64,000 nucleotides of DNA from Corynebacterium kroppenstedtii (GCF_016894245.1 NZ_CP069792.1:2108001-2172000), one strand, 5' to 3'; positions 52,105 to 62,841 are shown, counted from the first letter of the stretch. Translations and numbers: made by a program. The notes: generated by a model not told the origin, from the sequence alone.

Positions 52105-52962
52105 TCATGAAGAGCCCGTGGTTCGGTTCCGACCCCTAGTAACAGGAAATCGCCTCGATACAAGCACTGCTCGGTACAAATACAGAACCCCTGTCCACAA
52201 ATACAAAACTGTCCCCCACAGGAAAAGAGCTCGCGCCCAGGGGGTAAAGAAATGTGAAAATGACCATGCCGCAGCTGAAGCTAAGTACAGCGGGAAGGCC
52301 CACATGAGAGCGAAAGTCGCAGCTTTTCCGAGATACATGACTTTCGGCCGGATTCCACGATTTCGGTAGACGAGCATCGTTGGGAAAAGGATAAGGTCGC
52401 GAGCGAAGAGAACTACCACCCACCACCAGCTCAGTAACCCCGCAATAGCGAAACAAATGGGTGTGACGAGGATGAACAACCGGTCGGCGGCTGGGTCGAG
52501 ATACTGGCCTATCCGTGTGGTCAGTCCCCAAATTCTCGCGATTTTTCCATCAAGCCAGTCCGTAAATGACGAAATCGCCACGATGGCGAGTGCCCATCCA
52601 TACTCACCCGGGCCGATAAGAAACCAGGCGTAAATGGGCACCAGGCAGATCCGCACGATACTCAAGATGTTAGGAACAGTCAGGATCCGCGAGTATCCCG
52701 CAGGGTGAACTGTCACTTGCTCCCTCATACCCGGCGGTTCCATACCAGGGGGTACTGCGCGGGCGGTGTGCCCGTCCGGCGTGGGAAGCATCTTGTCCAT
52801 CCGTGCTTCTACCCGAAGTCGAGTTTCGTGAGTTACTTTGCTCACCGGGGTGCTCCGGGTAAAACGCGACTGCCGAGCACTCTTAGCTCCTTGCTTTTTA
52901 GTTCCAACCGGTTGTTCATAACGAGGGATCTCGGGGTTATCACGATGCTCGTCATAATCCAT
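52105..52962 (-). CDS. pgsA2: CDP-alcohol phosphatidyltransferase, PgsA2-like
   Basis: This membrane enzyme transfers a phosphatidyl group from CDP-diacylglycerol to an alcohol. The signature D-G-x2-A-R-x8-G-x3-D-x3-D is complete: DWLDGKIARIWGLTTRIGQYLDPAADR. The 285-residue protein has a basic hydrophilic N-terminal extension of about 85 residues, then about six helices (PNILSIVRICLVPIYAWFLIG...). The gene order secA2-pgsA2-(odhI) matches mycobacteria, where it is called pgsA2; the actual acceptor (glycerol phosphate or another) is not settled. Confidence 0.88.
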   Translation of the reverse strand: MDYDEHRDNPEIPRYEQPVGTKKQGAKSARQSRFTRSTPVSKVTHETRLRVEARMDKMLPTPDGHTARAVPPGMEPPGMREQVTVHPAGYSRILTVPNILSIVRICLVPIYAWFLIGPGEYGWALAIVAISSFTDWLDGKIARIWGLTTRIGQYLDPAADRLFILVTPICFAIAGLLSWWWVVVLFARDLILFPTMLVYRNRGIRPKVMYLGKAATFALMWAFPLYLASAAAWSFSHFFTPWARALFLWGTVLYLWTGVLYLYRAVLVSRRFPVTRGRNRTTGSS

Positions 52963-53075
52963 CGGACTTATCCTCTCGTTACGTACTCATTGCTATATGT
53001 GGCTATATGTAGCCAGCTGTCAGAATTTCATTGCTCACCCGATATTGCCGTACACATCACCGTTGTAAAGCAAGC

Positions 53076-55325
53076 CTATCGGAATAAGTTAACAACTGAT
53101 CCCACGACCGATCCATTATTCCCGGACAGAGGATTGTCATTAACCATATAAGTCCAGGTAGAACTTGGACGCCGAAGACCTCGCTCGCCGAGATCGGCGC
53201 CATTGTTATCGATCGTGATATGCCTCCACGTTTCAACCGCATCATCAACGGCTCCGGTGGCGAGATTCTTAAACTCGGCAATCGACATACGGTGAAATTC
53301 ATCGACCGGATTCTCTCGGGCGAGAGCACGGAGGTGAATAGATTCCCGGATGTCATCCAGATATTCAAGATGCCGCGCCCAATGTTCATCGAGGTGAAAG
53401 AGCTCAACCTCACGGGCTGCTTGAACACGGACATCATGCGGCACCGTCAGGTCACGGTGAGCACGGTGCTGTAGTTCGTTCAAGGCAACGTCGGAATCAA
53501 GGATGTCGCTGCGCCGCTCATCAATGATGCCCCGTTGCTCATTGATGAGTTTGTTATATTTCCACGTGTTCGCGTGAATCTGAAGCATTTGTCCTTCAGT
53601 GACACGCTGACAGTGATCCACAAAGGAATACACTTTTTTCTGCGTCAGTTGCCCGTTGCTATCGGGAACTGCATTGACGGATTCACCTGCTCCGCCAACT
53701 GCGATGACGTCGTCCTCGAGGGAGACGAAAATGACGCTGGAGCCCGGATCGCCTTGTCGCCCGGCGCGACCTCGGAGTTGGTCGTCGAGGCGGGCACTGC
53801 GGTGGCGTCCGAATCCGACGACAGCAAGGCCGCCAGCTTTGACGACGTCGTCGCGGTACTGTTCATGTGCTCCGCCGAGTTTGATGTCTGTCCCTCGCCC
53901 GGCCATTTGTGTGGATACGGTGACACGCCCGGGGAGTCCAGCGTCGGCAATGATTCGTGCTTCTTTTTCGTGGTTTTTTGCGTTGAGTACGACGCAGTCG
54001 ACTCCAATGGCTTGGAGTGCGTTTTGGATGTCTTCGGATTCGGCGACGTTGTGGGTTCCGACAAGCACGGGGCGGCCGGCTTGTTGGAGCTGTTGGATGT
54101 GTTCGATGATGCCTCGGCGTCGGTCGTCGGCGGTGCTGAAGATTCGGTCTGCTTCGTCGTCGCGAATGCAGGGAAGATGGGGCTCAATGACGGCGACGCC
54201 GAGGCCGTAGAATTGACGGAGTTGTTCGGAGGCGGCGGTGGCGGTTCCTGTCATTCCGCACAGGTTGGTATAGCGGCCGAGGAGCGCTTGGATGGTGATG
54301 GTGTCGAGCACTCGCCCACCGTCGGTGACATCGAGTCCTTCTTTTGCTTCGACGGCGGATTGTAGCCCGTCTGGCCAGCGTTGGAGGTCAGCTATGCGTC
54401 CTTTTGAGTTGTCGACGAGGGCGACTTTTCCGTCTCGAATGATGTAGTGAACGTCTTTGACCAGGAGTTCTTTAGCGTGAAGAGCGACGTTGACTTGGAC
54501 AAGTGTGGTGCTGATGTTTTCGGCGTCGTAGAGCGATGATAGGCCGAGGCGTTTCTCGACGGTGTGGGCTCCTTTGTCCGTGAGGAACACGTTTCGTTGG
54601 TCGTCATCAACGCTGTAGTCCTCGTCTTTGGTGAGGTTCCGGACGACTTCGCTGATGCGGCCGGTGGGTGCGTGGCCGGGTGCGCTGCCGGCCAAGACGA
54701 GGGGGACGAGAGCTTCGTCGACCATGACTGAGTCGGCTTCGTCGACGATGGCGACGTCTGGTGTGGGCTGTACTTGGTCATGTCGGCGTGTGATCAAGTG
54801 GTCGCGGAGGACGTCGAATCCCATTTCGTTGATTGATCCGAAGACGACGTCGTTAGAGTATGTCGTGCGGCGTTGATCCGCGGTCATATGTTCTTGGATG
54901 GCGCCGACGGTCACGTCGAAGAAGTCGAACAGTGGTCCCATCCAGTCGGCGTCTCGTCCTGCTAAGTAGGAGTTGACGGTGATGCAATGGATTTTTCGTC
55001 CCTGGTGGGCGTAGATGATCGCTGCGAGTGCCCCGACGAGTGTTTTGCCTTCGCCGGTGGCCATTTGTATGACATTGCCTTTGAGGAGTTCCTGAGCTCC
55101 TCGGAGTTGGCAGTCGAATGGGGTGAGTCCGATTGTTCGCGTGGAGGCTTCTCGAAGCGTCGCGAACATGGTGGCATTGTCTTTATCCCGTAGCGCGGTG
55201 TCGAAGGTTCTTCGGAGGTCGGCGTCGGTGAGTGTGGCTGTGTGGTCTCCTAGCGTGGTGGCGCGGGAGAGCTCAGCTGTGTTTTTGCGCCGGGAACCGG
55301 TGAGTTTCCGAAGCCATGTGGCCAT
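53076..55325 (-). CDS. secA2: SecA2, accessory preprotein translocase ATPase
   Basis: SecA2 is the second SecA of mycobacteria and corynebacteria, an ATPase that drives export of a subset of proteins. The 749-residue protein has Walker A MATGEGKT (about residues 86-93), Walker [16 protein letters not shown], and the SecA-type motifs [37 protein letters not shown] and [15 protein letters not shown]. It is shorter than SecA1 and lacks the C-terminal zinc-binding domain, as expected for SecA2. The basic N-terminus [14 protein letters not shown] is typical. pgsA2 follows after 113 bp. Confidence 0.93.
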   Translation of the reverse strand: MATWLRKLTGSRRKNTAELSRATTLGDHTATLTDADLRRTFDTALRDKDNATMFATLREASTRTIGLTPFDCQLRGAQELLKGNVIQMATGEGKTLVGALAAIIYAHQGRKIHCITVNSYLAGRDADWMGPLFDFFDVTVGAIQEHMTADQRRTTYSNDVVFGSINEMGFDVLRDHLITRRHDQVQPTPDVAIVDEADSVMVDEALVPLVLAGSAPGHAPTGRISEVVRNLTKDEDYSVDDDQRNVFLTDKGAHTVEKRLGLSSLYDAENISTTLVQVNVALHAKELLVKDVHYIIRDGKVALVDNSKGRIADLQRWPDGLQSAVEAKEGLDVTDGGRVLDTITIQALLGRYTNLCGMTGTATAASEQLRQFYGLGVAVIEPHLPCIRDDEADRIFSTADDRRRGIIEHIQQLQQAGRPVLVGTHNVAESEDIQNALQAIGVDCVVLNAKNHEKEARIIADAGLPGRVTVSTQMAGRGTDIKLGGAHEQYRDDVVKAGGLAVVGFGRHRSARLDDQLRGRAGRQGDPGSSVIFVSLEDDVIAVGGAGESVNAVPDSNGQLTQKKVYSFVDHCQRVTEGQMLQIHANTWKYNKLINEQRGIIDERRSDILDSDVALNELQHRAHRDLTVPHDVRVQAAREVELFHLDEHWARHLEYLDDIRESIHLRALARENPVDEFHRMSIAEFKNLATGAVDDAVETWRHITIDNNGADLGERGLRRPSSTWTYMVNDNPLSGNNGSVVGSVVNLFR

Positions 55326-55514
55326 AGGGGTCGTCCTTGCTACGTGGAAAGATTACGTGTGTTTTACGTTAGCGTTTTTTGGTTGACGTCATGTTTCGAG
55401 TCCGGTGAGACCGGGCCGGCTACCCAGCGTAGTCCACAGTTGGTGGTGGCGATGGGGAGTCGTTTCTTGGCAAAGTCACACCAGGCGGGAACGATTCGGG
55501 TTAATCTGCTGGCT

Positions 55515-56051
55515 ATGAATAATAAACGTGAGTCCGCTCATGAGAGTGCGGGTCCCCAGGGGATTATTCCCACAGCCGATATTGTCGACGTTGTTGGTCC
55601 GGCTGTACGGTCCTGTGATGTGCAATTTCTCAATTACGGTGGCCGTATTGAGTTTGCCGGCCAGATTTCGACGGTGCGGTGTTACGAGGATAACGCTCTT
55701 CTTAAATCCGTGTTGGGTACCGCCGGCAACGGGGGTGTGCTTGTTGTCGATGGGGGCGGAAGCGTTCACACTGCGTTGATGGGCGATAACGTCGCTGCAC
55801 TGGGGCGTGATCATGGTTGGTCCGGGATCGTTATTTACGGCGCTATTCGTGACTCTGCAGAGATCAAGGATATGGATTTCGGGGTGAAAGCTCTGGGCAC
55901 GAATCCACGGAAATCCAGCAAAACTGGCGACGGTGAGCGCGATGTTGTGGTGAACTTCGGCGGAGTGGATTTTGTTCCCGGCCAGTATGTGACGTGCGAT
56001 GCCGATGGGATAGTCGTCACTGAGACACCTGTCTCCCCACCTCAGGCCTAG
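55515..56051 (+). CDS. rraA: RraA-family protein (RNase E inhibitor-like / HMG aldolase-like)
   Basis: The 178-residue protein has [51 protein letters not shown], then [60 protein letters not shown]. The GxxxRD-x2-E-like RDSAEI carries the metal ligand of the aldolase members. The fold is shared by RraA (RNase E regulator) and 4-hydroxy-4-methyl-2-oxoglutarate aldolases, and sequence alone does not decide. ATG 55515 begins at the conserved region; an upstream frame start at 55344 is unlikely because the first 57 residues are not family-like. Confidence 0.87.
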   Translation: MNNKRESAHESAGPQGIIPTADIVDVVGPAVRSCDVQFLNYGGRIEFAGQISTVRCYEDNALLKSVLGTAGNGGVLVVDGGGSVHTALMGDNVAALGRDHGWSGIVIYGAIRDSAEIKDMDFGVKALGTNPRKSSKTGDGERDVVVNFGGVDFVPGQYVTCDADGIVVTETPVSPPQA

Positions 56052-56055
56052 TTTT

Positions 56056-56083
56056 TTGTGGTCGCAATCGGCTGCGGTATGCT
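56056..56083 (+). promoter_or_regulatory. Candidate tRNA-Pro promoter
   Basis: TTGTGG (56056-56061), a 16-bp spacer and TATGCT (56078-56083) form a promoter-like pair. It would start transcription near 56090, just before the leader hairpin and the tRNA. Confidence 0.5.
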
Positions 56084-56090
56084 GCAGTGG

Positions 56091-56108
56091 TTGCCCCTGA
56101 TGGGGCAA
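56091..56108 (+). repeat. Leader hairpin abutting tRNA-Pro
   Basis: TTGCCCC-TGAT-GGGGCAA is a perfect 7-bp stem that ends two bases before the tRNA. It may be a 5' leader structure of the precursor, or a terminator for rraA. There is no T-run. Confidence 0.5.
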
Positions 56109-56109
56109 T

Positions 56110-56183
<74 letters not shown>

Positions 56184-56223
56184 CGCTGATAACAATTGAG
56201 GCCGCTACCGTTGGGGATGTGTT

Positions 56224-57138
56224 GTGCATATAGACCCTGATGGATGCGGTCTTTCTCATTCTTCCGATGGTGATTCACACGCTATGACACCATCGAGGCC
56301 GGCGTATTCTCCCGGCCAGCAGATTCCCATTCGATCTCAACGTGACCGTCCTATTTTTGCCTCGTCCGAGAACCGTGTGGAAGCTGCCAACTCCTTTCAT
56401 CGTGGGGTAACGAATTATGGTGCAGTGCGTCCTGGCTATCCCACTGATGTTGTTGATCTCCTCGAGTGCCATATTGGCCAGTCCGGTCACCGCGAGCTCA
56501 ACGCTCCACTGCGAATACTCGACATAGGCGCAGGCCCGGGCTCATTGACAGTAAACCTTGATGAGCGGTTTCCAGGTGGCGTCCTCGCTTCGGATCCGTC
56601 GCCTGAAATGACCCATTCATGTGTGGCGCGTCTCCCCCGTGTTCCGGTCATTCGGTCTCGTGCGGAGTCTACCGGGCTCACCGATGCGTGCCTCACCGCG
56701 GCGACGTGTGCGCAAACGTGGCATTGGCTCGATACAGATCAGACATGTCGTGAGCTGGACAGGGTTCTGGTTGCTGGTGGTGTGTGCCTTCTTGTGTGGA
56801 ACACACTCGATGTGAGTGTCCCCTGGGTGCATCGGTTAGCGCGAATTATGCATTCAGGGGATATCTTGCGCCCCGGTTTTATCCCTCAGGTCGCGCCACC
56901 ATGGACTATTACTGATGAGTGGCGTGGCTCATTCAACCAGGCCATCACGGCACATAACATTATCCATCTGGCTCATACTCGGTCCTATTGGTTACGGGCC
57001 ACGGACAAAACGCGCGAGCACGTCGATAATAATCTCCGCTGGTATCTCTACCAGCACCTCGAGCTACCTGAGCATCAGCCAATTGAGTTGCCCTACAGGA
57101 CAGACGCATTCATTATGCGCCGCCAGCACGAGGGGTAA
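56224..57138 (+). CDS. Class I SAM-dependent methyltransferase
   Basis: The 304-residue protein contains SAM motif I LRILDIGAGPGSLTVNLDERFPGG (about residues 95-118), the acidic strand end ASDPSP and the post-motif VIRSRAESTGLTDACLTAATCAQTWHWLD. RELDRVLVAGGVCLLVWNTLD is motif IV-like. This is the Methyltransf_11/25 type with unknown substrate. Start GTG 56224 or ATG 56284; the family core begins near residue 48, FASSENRVEAANSFHRG, so the shorter form is possible. It lies between tRNA-Pro and the convergent cmk-der gene. Confidence 0.8.
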   Translation: MHIDPDGCGLSHSSDGDSHAMTPSRPAYSPGQQIPIRSQRDRPIFASSENRVEAANSFHRGVTNYGAVRPGYPTDVVDLLECHIGQSGHRELNAPLRILDIGAGPGSLTVNLDERFPGGVLASDPSPEMTHSCVARLPRVPVIRSRAESTGLTDACLTAATCAQTWHWLDTDQTCRELDRVLVAGGVCLLVWNTLDVSVPWVHRLARIMHSGDILRPGFIPQVAPPWTITDEWRGSFNQAITAHNIIHLAHTRSYWLRATDKTREHVDNNLRWYLYQHLELPEHQPIELPYRTDAFIMRRQHEG

Positions 57139-57144
57139 GAGGGA

Positions 57145-59520
57145 CTATTTTCTCCCACGCTTTTCCCGCACACGCACGGCAATTCGCACTGGCGAGCCTG
57201 TGAAGCCGAAGGTCTCCCGGAATTTTCGTTCGAGGAAACGTCGGTACCCGTGTTCCAGGAAGCCAGTGGTAAACAGCACGATCACCGGTGGCCGGGTGGA
57301 TGCCTGCGTCGCGAACAACACCCTAGGCAGACGACCGCCCCGCATCGGAGGCGGAGTCTCAGCAATGACCGCCCGCAACCACGTGTTAAGTTGACCTGTG
57401 GGAACGCGACCATCCCAGCTCTCTAGGGCTTCAATCATTGCGGGCTCGAGTTTGTGTATTGCCCGCCCAGTTTTTGCAGAGATGTTGACACGGCGGGCCC
57501 ACGGGATGTGCGAGAGCTGGAGCTCAATTTCGCGGTCGAGCATATCCCGGCGATCTTCATCAACCATGTCCCATTTGTTGTAGGCCACGACGAGCGCTCG
57601 GCCGGAATCCAGGATCATACGTAGGACACGCTGATCTTGTTCAGTCACCGGTTCAGATGCGTCGACGATGAAGACAACGACTTCCGCCGCGTCGATGGCT
57701 CCCCGTGTACGCAGACCCGCGTAATACTCGTGGCCCGTTGCCTTCTTAGTTTTCTTCCTGATACCAGCGGTATCGACGAAGGTCCACGTCTTTTGGTCGA
57801 GTTCGACGAGCGAGTCCACGGGGTCAACGGTCGTGCCGGCGACATCGTCGACGACAGCTCGATCCTCCCCTGTCATCTTATTGAGCAAACTCGATTTACC
57901 GACGTTGGGCTTGCCGACGAGGGCCACTCTACGCGGCCCCGATGTGATGAATTCTTGCCGTGGTTTGTCGGGGAAGAGTCGGATGACTTCATCGAGGACA
58001 TCGGCGGCGCCGTGGCCGTGTTTGGCCGACACTGGGTAAGGGTTGTCGAGGCCGAGTGCCCAGAATTCCGCGAGGTCGCCGTACTGCGTCGGTGAGTCGA
58101 ACTTATTAGCGACGAGAACGACAGGTTGCTCGGCCCGGTGTAATTTGCGGGCGAGCATTTCGTCGGATGCGGTAATTCCGACTTGAGTGTCGACGACGAA
58201 GACGATGACGTCTGCTGTTTTCATAGCGCCTTCGGCTTGGCGGGCGATGGCCGCGTGCATGCCTTTAGCGTCGGGGCCCCATCCGCCGGTGTCCTGTACC
58301 CAGAAGCGTCGGCCGTTCCATTCGCCGAGGTATGAGATGCGGTCGCGTGTGACTCCTGGGAAGTCTTCGACGACGGCTTCACGGCGCCCGATGAAGCGGT
58401 TGACGAGGGTGGATTTGCCTACGTTCGGTCGGCCGAGGATGGCGACGGTGCATAGTGCTTCGGAGGTGTATCCGGCGTCGTCGAAGACGCCGAATGCTTC
58501 CTCGACAGAGTGCCAATCGGTGTCATCGTCGGAGGTGACCAGCAGGTTGTTGACCTCATCGTCAGTGGCATCACCGTCGGTTGCGTTGCCAGTGGCTTCG
58601 TGAGTGTGATCGCCGTGGGAGCGGTCAGTGTGTTCGAGGCCGGCCTGATCGCCGGGGCCCGCCTGGTCACCGGTGTCAGTGGCGTCACCGATGTTCGGGT
58701 CATCCTCGTCGCCAATAGCCTGACCTTCTGTCGTGGTGAAGACGAGATCGTCGAGTGAGGCGTCCTCATCAGATTGCTCGTCGTCGGTTCGGTGGTTATC
58801 GCTGCCCGATTGACGGATAAGGGCGATGATCGCATCAACGACGTCATCGATGCCGATATGGCTCGTATCGACGACGATGGCGTCGTCGGCTGGCATAAGC
58901 GGTGAGTCCGCCCGCGATGAATCTTTGCGGTCGCGTTCTTGAACGTCTCGTAAAACCTCGTCGAATGTGGCGTCACGTCCAGCTTCACGATCCTGGTCGT
59001 ATCGGCGCCGTGCCCGGATGCTCGGTTCGGCTGTCATAAAAACTTTGCAAGGAGCGTCCGCTAAGACGACAGTGCCGATATCCCGTCCTTCCACAACGCA
59101 TCGTCCGGCCTTGTGAGCCAATGATCGTTGCAATGCTACAAGGTTCTGGCGGACTTCGGGGATCGCCGCTACCGACGAGACGGCTCGTGTCACTCGGGGT
59201 GTCCGGATGTCATCAGCCACGTTCATTCCGTCGAGGATGACTTCGGTGGAGTGAGGGTCGTCGTTAATGGTGATGGGCAAGTCAGACGTTGCCTCGATCA
59301 CAGCTTCGCGATCGTCGGGGTCGATTCCGGCATTAAGAACGTGGAGGGTGGCCACGCGGTACATCGCCCCGGTGTCTAAGTAAGACGTGTTCAATCGCGA
59401 GGCGACGGTACGACAGACCGTCGATTTGCCTGTGCCGGATGGTCCATCGACGGCGACGATCAACCCTCCCCCTGGGGTGTTGGCGAGTGTTGAGTCATCC
59501 GATGTACGAGTAGTTGACAT
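57145..59520 (-). CDS. Fused cytidylate kinase-Der GTPase
   Basis: One 791-residue frame encodes two enzymes. Residues about 18-245 are cytidylate kinase (P-loop [10 protein letters not shown] at 25-34, [29 protein letters not shown]). It is joined by an Asp-rich linker of 110-120 residues to a Der/EngA ribosome-assembly GTPase with two G domains ([36 protein letters not shown]) and a C-terminal KH-like domain. No stop or frame break lies between them. ATG 59520 has AGGAG 8 nt upstream; an ATG at 59556 would add 12 residues. NCBI uses the name bifunctional cytidylate kinase/GTPase Der for such fusions. Confidence 0.9.
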   Translation of the reverse strand: MSTTRTSDDSTLANTPGGGLIVAVDGPSGTGKSTVCRTVASRLNTSYLDTGAMYRVATLHVLNAGIDPDDREAVIEATSDLPITINDDPHSTEVILDGMNVADDIRTPRVTRAVSSVAAIPEVRQNLVALQRSLAHKAGRCVVEGRDIGTVVLADAPCKVFMTAEPSIRARRRYDQDREAGRDATFDEVLRDVQERDRKDSSRADSPLMPADDAIVVDTSHIGIDDVVDAIIALIRQSGSDNHRTDDEQSDEDASLDDLVFTTTEGQAIGDEDDPNIGDATDTGDQAGPGDQAGLEHTDRSHGDHTHEATGNATDGDATDDEVNNLLVTSDDDTDWHSVEEAFGVFDDAGYTSEALCTVAILGRPNVGKSTLVNRFIGRREAVVEDFPGVTRDRISYLGEWNGRRFWVQDTGGWGPDAKGMHAAIARQAEGAMKTADVIVFVVDTQVGITASDEMLARKLHRAEQPVVLVANKFDSPTQYGDLAEFWALGLDNPYPVSAKHGHGAADVLDEVIRLFPDKPRQEFITSGPRRVALVGKPNVGKSSLLNKMTGEDRAVVDDVAGTTVDPVDSLVELDQKTWTFVDTAGIRKKTKKATGHEYYAGLRTRGAIDAAEVVVFIVDASEPVTEQDQRVLRMILDSGRALVVAYNKWDMVDEDRRDMLDREIELQLSHIPWARRVNISAKTGRAIHKLEPAMIEALESWDGRVPTGQLNTWLRAVIAETPPPMRGGRLPRVLFATQASTRPPVIVLFTTGFLEHGYRRFLERKFRETFGFTGSPVRIAVRVREKRGRK

Positions 59521-59616
59521 CACTAAACTCCTATTTAATCCGTTCTGCCATTGCATAATCCCTGTTACATCGGATCACACGAAAGTGGACGCAAAAGCTC
59601 TACATAGTACGGGTTG

Positions 59617-60453
59617 TTACATATCAACAGCATTAAACAAGCTGGTCAGTTCCGCACGGTTCAGCGCGCGTAGTGTTCCCGGAGTTTGCTCACCCAACTG
59701 CACTGTGTGGATTTTGGTTCGAACCAGCTCTTGCACAGGAAAACCAGCTGCTTTTAGCATCCGTCGCACGATGTGCTTGCGCCCCTCGTGAAGCACTACT
59801 TTCACGAGTGAACGGCCTTGCCAGACGTCAATGGTTTCAGCTTCGTCGGCTCGGGCAGTACCGTCATCCAACTCAATTCCCTGGGTCAGGCGTCGAAGGT
59901 CTCTCTTATCCACTTCGCCGAGAACAGTGGCGAGGTAGGTTTTCTTGATTCCGTATTTGGGGTGAATCAGCCGGTTCGCTAACTCGCCATCGTTGGTCAA
60001 GAGAAGAAGTCCCTGCGTCGCAGCATCCAAACGACCAACGTGGAAAAGCCTCTGACCAGCGTCTACTTTCTCACCAACGATATCGCCGACGCAGGGCCGA
60101 CCCATATCATCATGCATGGTTGACTGAACACCGCGTGGTTTGTTCAATGCGAAGTATTGCATCGATTCGTTGACGATGACTCTGCTGCCATCAACCCGAA
60201 TCACGTCGTGATCTGGATCCACGCGAACGCCCTGACGGGTCACGATTTCTCCGTTGACCTCGACGCGCCCTTCGTCGATGAGCTTTTCTGACATCCGCCG
60301 GGATGCGACGCCAGCAGCGGCCAATACCTTTTGCAGGCGAATCCCCTCACCCGAATGATGGGCGGGGGATGTGGCCTTGACATGTTGATGTCGAGCAGGC
60401 TTTGCCTTGGGTACGTATTCCGGTGTGCCGTCACGGCGAGCGGTAGAAGCCAC
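59617..60453 (-). CDS. rluB: RluB-type 23S rRNA pseudouridine synthase
   Basis: The 278-residue protein has an N-terminal S4 RNA-binding domain (GIRLQKVLAAAGVASRRMSEKLIDEGRVEVNGEIVTRQGVRV, about 37-80) and a catalytic domain with the RluB/RsuA-type motif LFHVGRLDAATQGLLLLTNDGELANRLIHPKYGIKKTYL, where the Asp after RL is catalytic. The C-terminal HEGRKHIVRRMLKAAGFPVQELVRTKI is family-typical. The first 35 residues are a basic extension. It precedes cmk-der in the same direction, as in related actinobacteria. Confidence 0.93.
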   Translation of the reverse strand: MASTARRDGTPEYVPKAKPARHQHVKATSPAHHSGEGIRLQKVLAAAGVASRRMSEKLIDEGRVEVNGEIVTRQGVRVDPDHDVIRVDGSRVIVNESMQYFALNKPRGVQSTMHDDMGRPCVGDIVGEKVDAGQRLFHVGRLDAATQGLLLLTNDGELANRLIHPKYGIKKTYLATVLGEVDKRDLRRLTQGIELDDGTARADEAETIDVWQGRSLVKVVLHEGRKHIVRRMLKAAGFPVQELVRTKIHTVQLGEQTPGTLRALNRAELTSLFNAVDM

Positions 60454-60746
60454 GATGTGGACCTTTCCGTATCTATGCGTTATTTTTTCGGTTTAAAAAC
60501 AGGGGTAACGTGGCGTCGTTTCATAGCATCAAAAATAAACGGCCGTCCACGCAAAACATATGGTGACCAGTGAGTCTATCACGTTCTTCATTCGTGTCAT
60601 TATCTTCAACGGGCTGCAGACGCAATCAAACTACATCACAGCGCATCAAGCCACTCATAATGGGGCGGGGACCCGCTTCCACACTCGGAGAAGTACACAC
60701 CCACCAACCGACAAATGCGGTGACGTCACCATTCAGTCTCTAGCAG
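60454..60746 (-). other. 293-bp intergenic region between bioD and rluB
   Basis: No gene is convincing here. A palindrome lies at 60719-60730 (listed separately). The rluB-proximal part is AT-rich (TTATTTTTTCGGTTTAAAAAC near 60480-60500) and probably contains the rluB promoter. The length suggests rluB-cmk-der is transcribed separately from bioAD. Confidence 0.45.
60719..60730. repeat. 12-bp palindrome after bioD
   Basis: GGTGACGTCACC is a perfect palindrome starting 17 bp past the bioD stop on the minus strand. It is short for a terminator and may be a protein site. No function can be assigned. Confidence 0.35.
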
Positions 60747-61439
60747 TTAATCACTCTCACGCGTCATCCGATCGACAATATCCGACACGAAAAATCCTGG
60801 CGCTTCCTTGACGAAAGTCTGCTGAGACCACCCACCAGCTCCTTCGGGTATATACCCTAAGACATCGGTCCCCGTAACCACGGGCAAGTCTTCTCTATTA
60901 CACCGCGTCGCCAAATCTGGGGAGTCCGGAATGGACCCACCGATTAAACCAAGAACAGTTAGCCCCCGGCGCGTAGCAGCTTCCACCGTCAATTCAGCCT
61001 CGTTCAAACTTCCGAGGCCTGTTGAACACACAACAATAAGCGGAGCATCAAGTTCTCGAGCCAAATCTGCAATGGTCCAGTCCTGACCAATACGCACAAG
61101 AAGCCCACCAGCTCCCTCAACAAGTACAACGCGGCCTGGCTTATCAAAAGATCTGATCTGCTCAGCAACGGTCGTGAGCTCGGGATATGGCATATTCGCC
61201 CGCCGGGCCGACGTAGCCGGGGCAAGCGGCTCGGGGAACCGGTACAGGGTCTCCGCACTATCAATACCGGTCAAGGCGGTTATGCGGGGAGCATCGCCTT
61301 CGCCTTCGGGTTCACCAGTCTGCGCTGGTTTCACAATGAATGGTTCATATCCCTCCTTCTGAAGGATGCTCGCAACCGCGCCGGTAGCTACAGTCTTCCC
61401 GACATCTGTCCCCGTCCCCGTCATGATGGCAATACTCAT
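60747..61439 (-). CDS. bioD: BioD, dethiobiotin synthetase
   Basis: BioD closes the ureido ring of dethiobiotin using CO2 and ATP, the step after BioA. The 230-residue protein has the P-loop TGTGTDVGKTVATGA near the N-terminus, the substrate-site VKPAQTGEPEGEGDAPR, and VVLVEGAGGLLVRIG with the catalytic acidic residue. ATG 61439 has GAGGAGATT upstream. It lies 69 bp after bioA and is probably co-transcribed with it. bioB and bioF are not in the window. Confidence 0.93.
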   Translation of the reverse strand: MSIAIMTGTGTDVGKTVATGAVASILQKEGYEPFIVKPAQTGEPEGEGDAPRITALTGIDSAETLYRFPEPLAPATSARRANMPYPELTTVAEQIRSFDKPGRVVLVEGAGGLLVRIGQDWTIADLARELDAPLIVVCSTGLGSLNEAELTVEAATRRGLTVLGLIGGSIPDSPDLATRCNREDLPVVTGTDVLGYIPEGAGGWSQQTFVKEAPGFFVSDIVDRMTRESD

Positions 61440-61508
61440 TTTTAATCTCCTCTCAACAGGTCACTGAATAATCCGGACCGGAAAAGTCTCTGTGGTGAGA
61501 CCGCGCGC

Positions 61509-62834
61509 TTACGCCGACGCAGCGACAATATTTTTCATCGCCGCACATATTTTCTCGATGTCAGTGCTGGTCGATATAAACGGCGGCATGCTATAAACCA
61601 ACTTCCCGAAAGGTCGAAGCCATACTCCCGATTCCACAGCTACCCTCGTAGCAACCTTCATATCAACAGGTTGAGATAGCTCGACGACGCCAATAGCACC
61701 TAGGACACGTACAGACGCAACCTGCTCAGCATCGGCAAGTGGGGACAAACCGTGGCGTAATTCCTGTTCAATACGGGGAACTGTCGATCGCCAGTAACCG
61801 TTATCTATGAGGTCGCCCGCGGCCCGAGCCACCGAGCACGCCAGCGGATTGCCCATGAAAGTCGGCCCGTGCATCAACGCTCCCCCGCCCTGCGGTGTCG
61901 AAATCACCTCTCCTACGCGCTGGGTCGTCAGTGTGGCAGCAAAACTCATCATTCCCCCGGTCAGGGCCTTGCCGACGCACATAATGTCCGGGGTGATGTT
62001 AGCAGCTTCACACGCAAAGAGATTCCCCGTACGTCCAAAGCCTGTGGCGATTTCGTCGGCAATGAGGAGGATGGAGTGGTCATCGCATACACGGCGAAGG
62101 CCAGCGACCAATCGCGGGTCGTGGAATCGCATGCCTCCTGCCCCCTGCACGACAGGCTCAATAATCACTCCAGCAATGGTGTCATCGATATATGTCTCAA
62201 ATTCCCGTAAGTAAGACTCAATCTGGTCTTCACTAAGACGCGCATCACGGTAACTGTTGTCACCGGCAGAATGGCCCACGTCGCATCGTGGATCAGCCGG
62301 AGGTTCGGGGGCAAAGACTTGTTCTACCAAAGTGCCTCGCCACAAAGAGTGCATGCCGCCCTCAGGATCACACACACTCATCGGCCCTTGGGTATCACCA
62401 TGATATCCGCGACGCCACGTCACGAGCCGGTTACGCTCTGGATGGCCTTGTCCCATCTGGTATTGGAGGGCCATCTTGATGGCTACCTCAACAGATACTG
62501 ATCCCGAATCAGAATAAAAGACCAGGTCCAGCCCCTCAGGCGTTGTATCTACCAGCCACCTGGCTAAATCCACCGCTGGTTTATGTGTAAGGCCACCGAA
62601 CATCACATGTGGCATGTGATCGATCTGCTTATGTGCGGCCTCAACCAGGTGTGGATGGCGATGCCCGTGTGCTACAGCCCACCAGGAACTCATCCCGTCA
62701 ATGATGTTTCGACCATTCTCGAGATGCAGCGTAACGCCTTCCGCAGATGTCACGGGTATGGAAGGTACCGCTGCTGGCATCGGGCCATATGGATGCCAAA
62801 TGTGCTTTTGGTCAAAACGTACAAGATCCTCCAT
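61509..62834 (-). CDS. bioA: BioA, adenosylmethionine-8-amino-7-oxononanoate aminotransferase
   Basis: BioA converts KAPA to DAPA with SAM as amino donor and PLP as cofactor. The 441-residue protein has FDQKHIWHPYGPMPAAVP at the N-terminus, DGMSSWWAVAHGHRHPHLVEAAHKQIDHMPHVMFGGLTH, the PLP-site Asp in ILLIADEIATGFGRTGNLFAC and the PLP Lys in MCVGKALTGGMMSFAAT. ATG 62834 (MEDLVRF) lies 7 nt behind a TAGGGT -10. A GTG at 62843 is the only earlier start and would overlap the -10 element. It is controlled by the palindrome just upstream. Confidence 0.95.
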   Translation of the reverse strand: MEDLVRFDQKHIWHPYGPMPAAVPSIPVTSAEGVTLHLENGRNIIDGMSSWWAVAHGHRHPHLVEAAHKQIDHMPHVMFGGLTHKPAVDLARWLVDTTPEGLDLVFYSDSGSVSVEVAIKMALQYQMGQGHPERNRLVTWRRGYHGDTQGPMSVCDPEGGMHSLWRGTLVEQVFAPEPPADPRCDVGHSAGDNSYRDARLSEDQIESYLREFETYIDDTIAGVIIEPVVQGAGGMRFHDPRLVAGLRRVCDDHSILLIADEIATGFGRTGNLFACEAANITPDIMCVGKALTGGMMSFAATLTTQRVGEVISTPQGGGALMHGPTFMGNPLACSVARAAGDLIDNGYWRSTVPRIEQELRHGLSPLADAEQVASVRVLGAIGVVELSQPVDMKVATRVAVESGVWLRPFGKLVYSMPPFISTSTDIEKICAAMKNIVAASA

Positions 62835-62841
62835 AGTTGTC

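Noticed and set aside
53535..54365. 276-codon open frame antisense inside secA2
   Set aside because: It is the Asp/Gly/Val-rich mirror of secA2 codons in a region of strong third-position bias and has no recognisable domain; secA2 motifs are continuous on the other strand.
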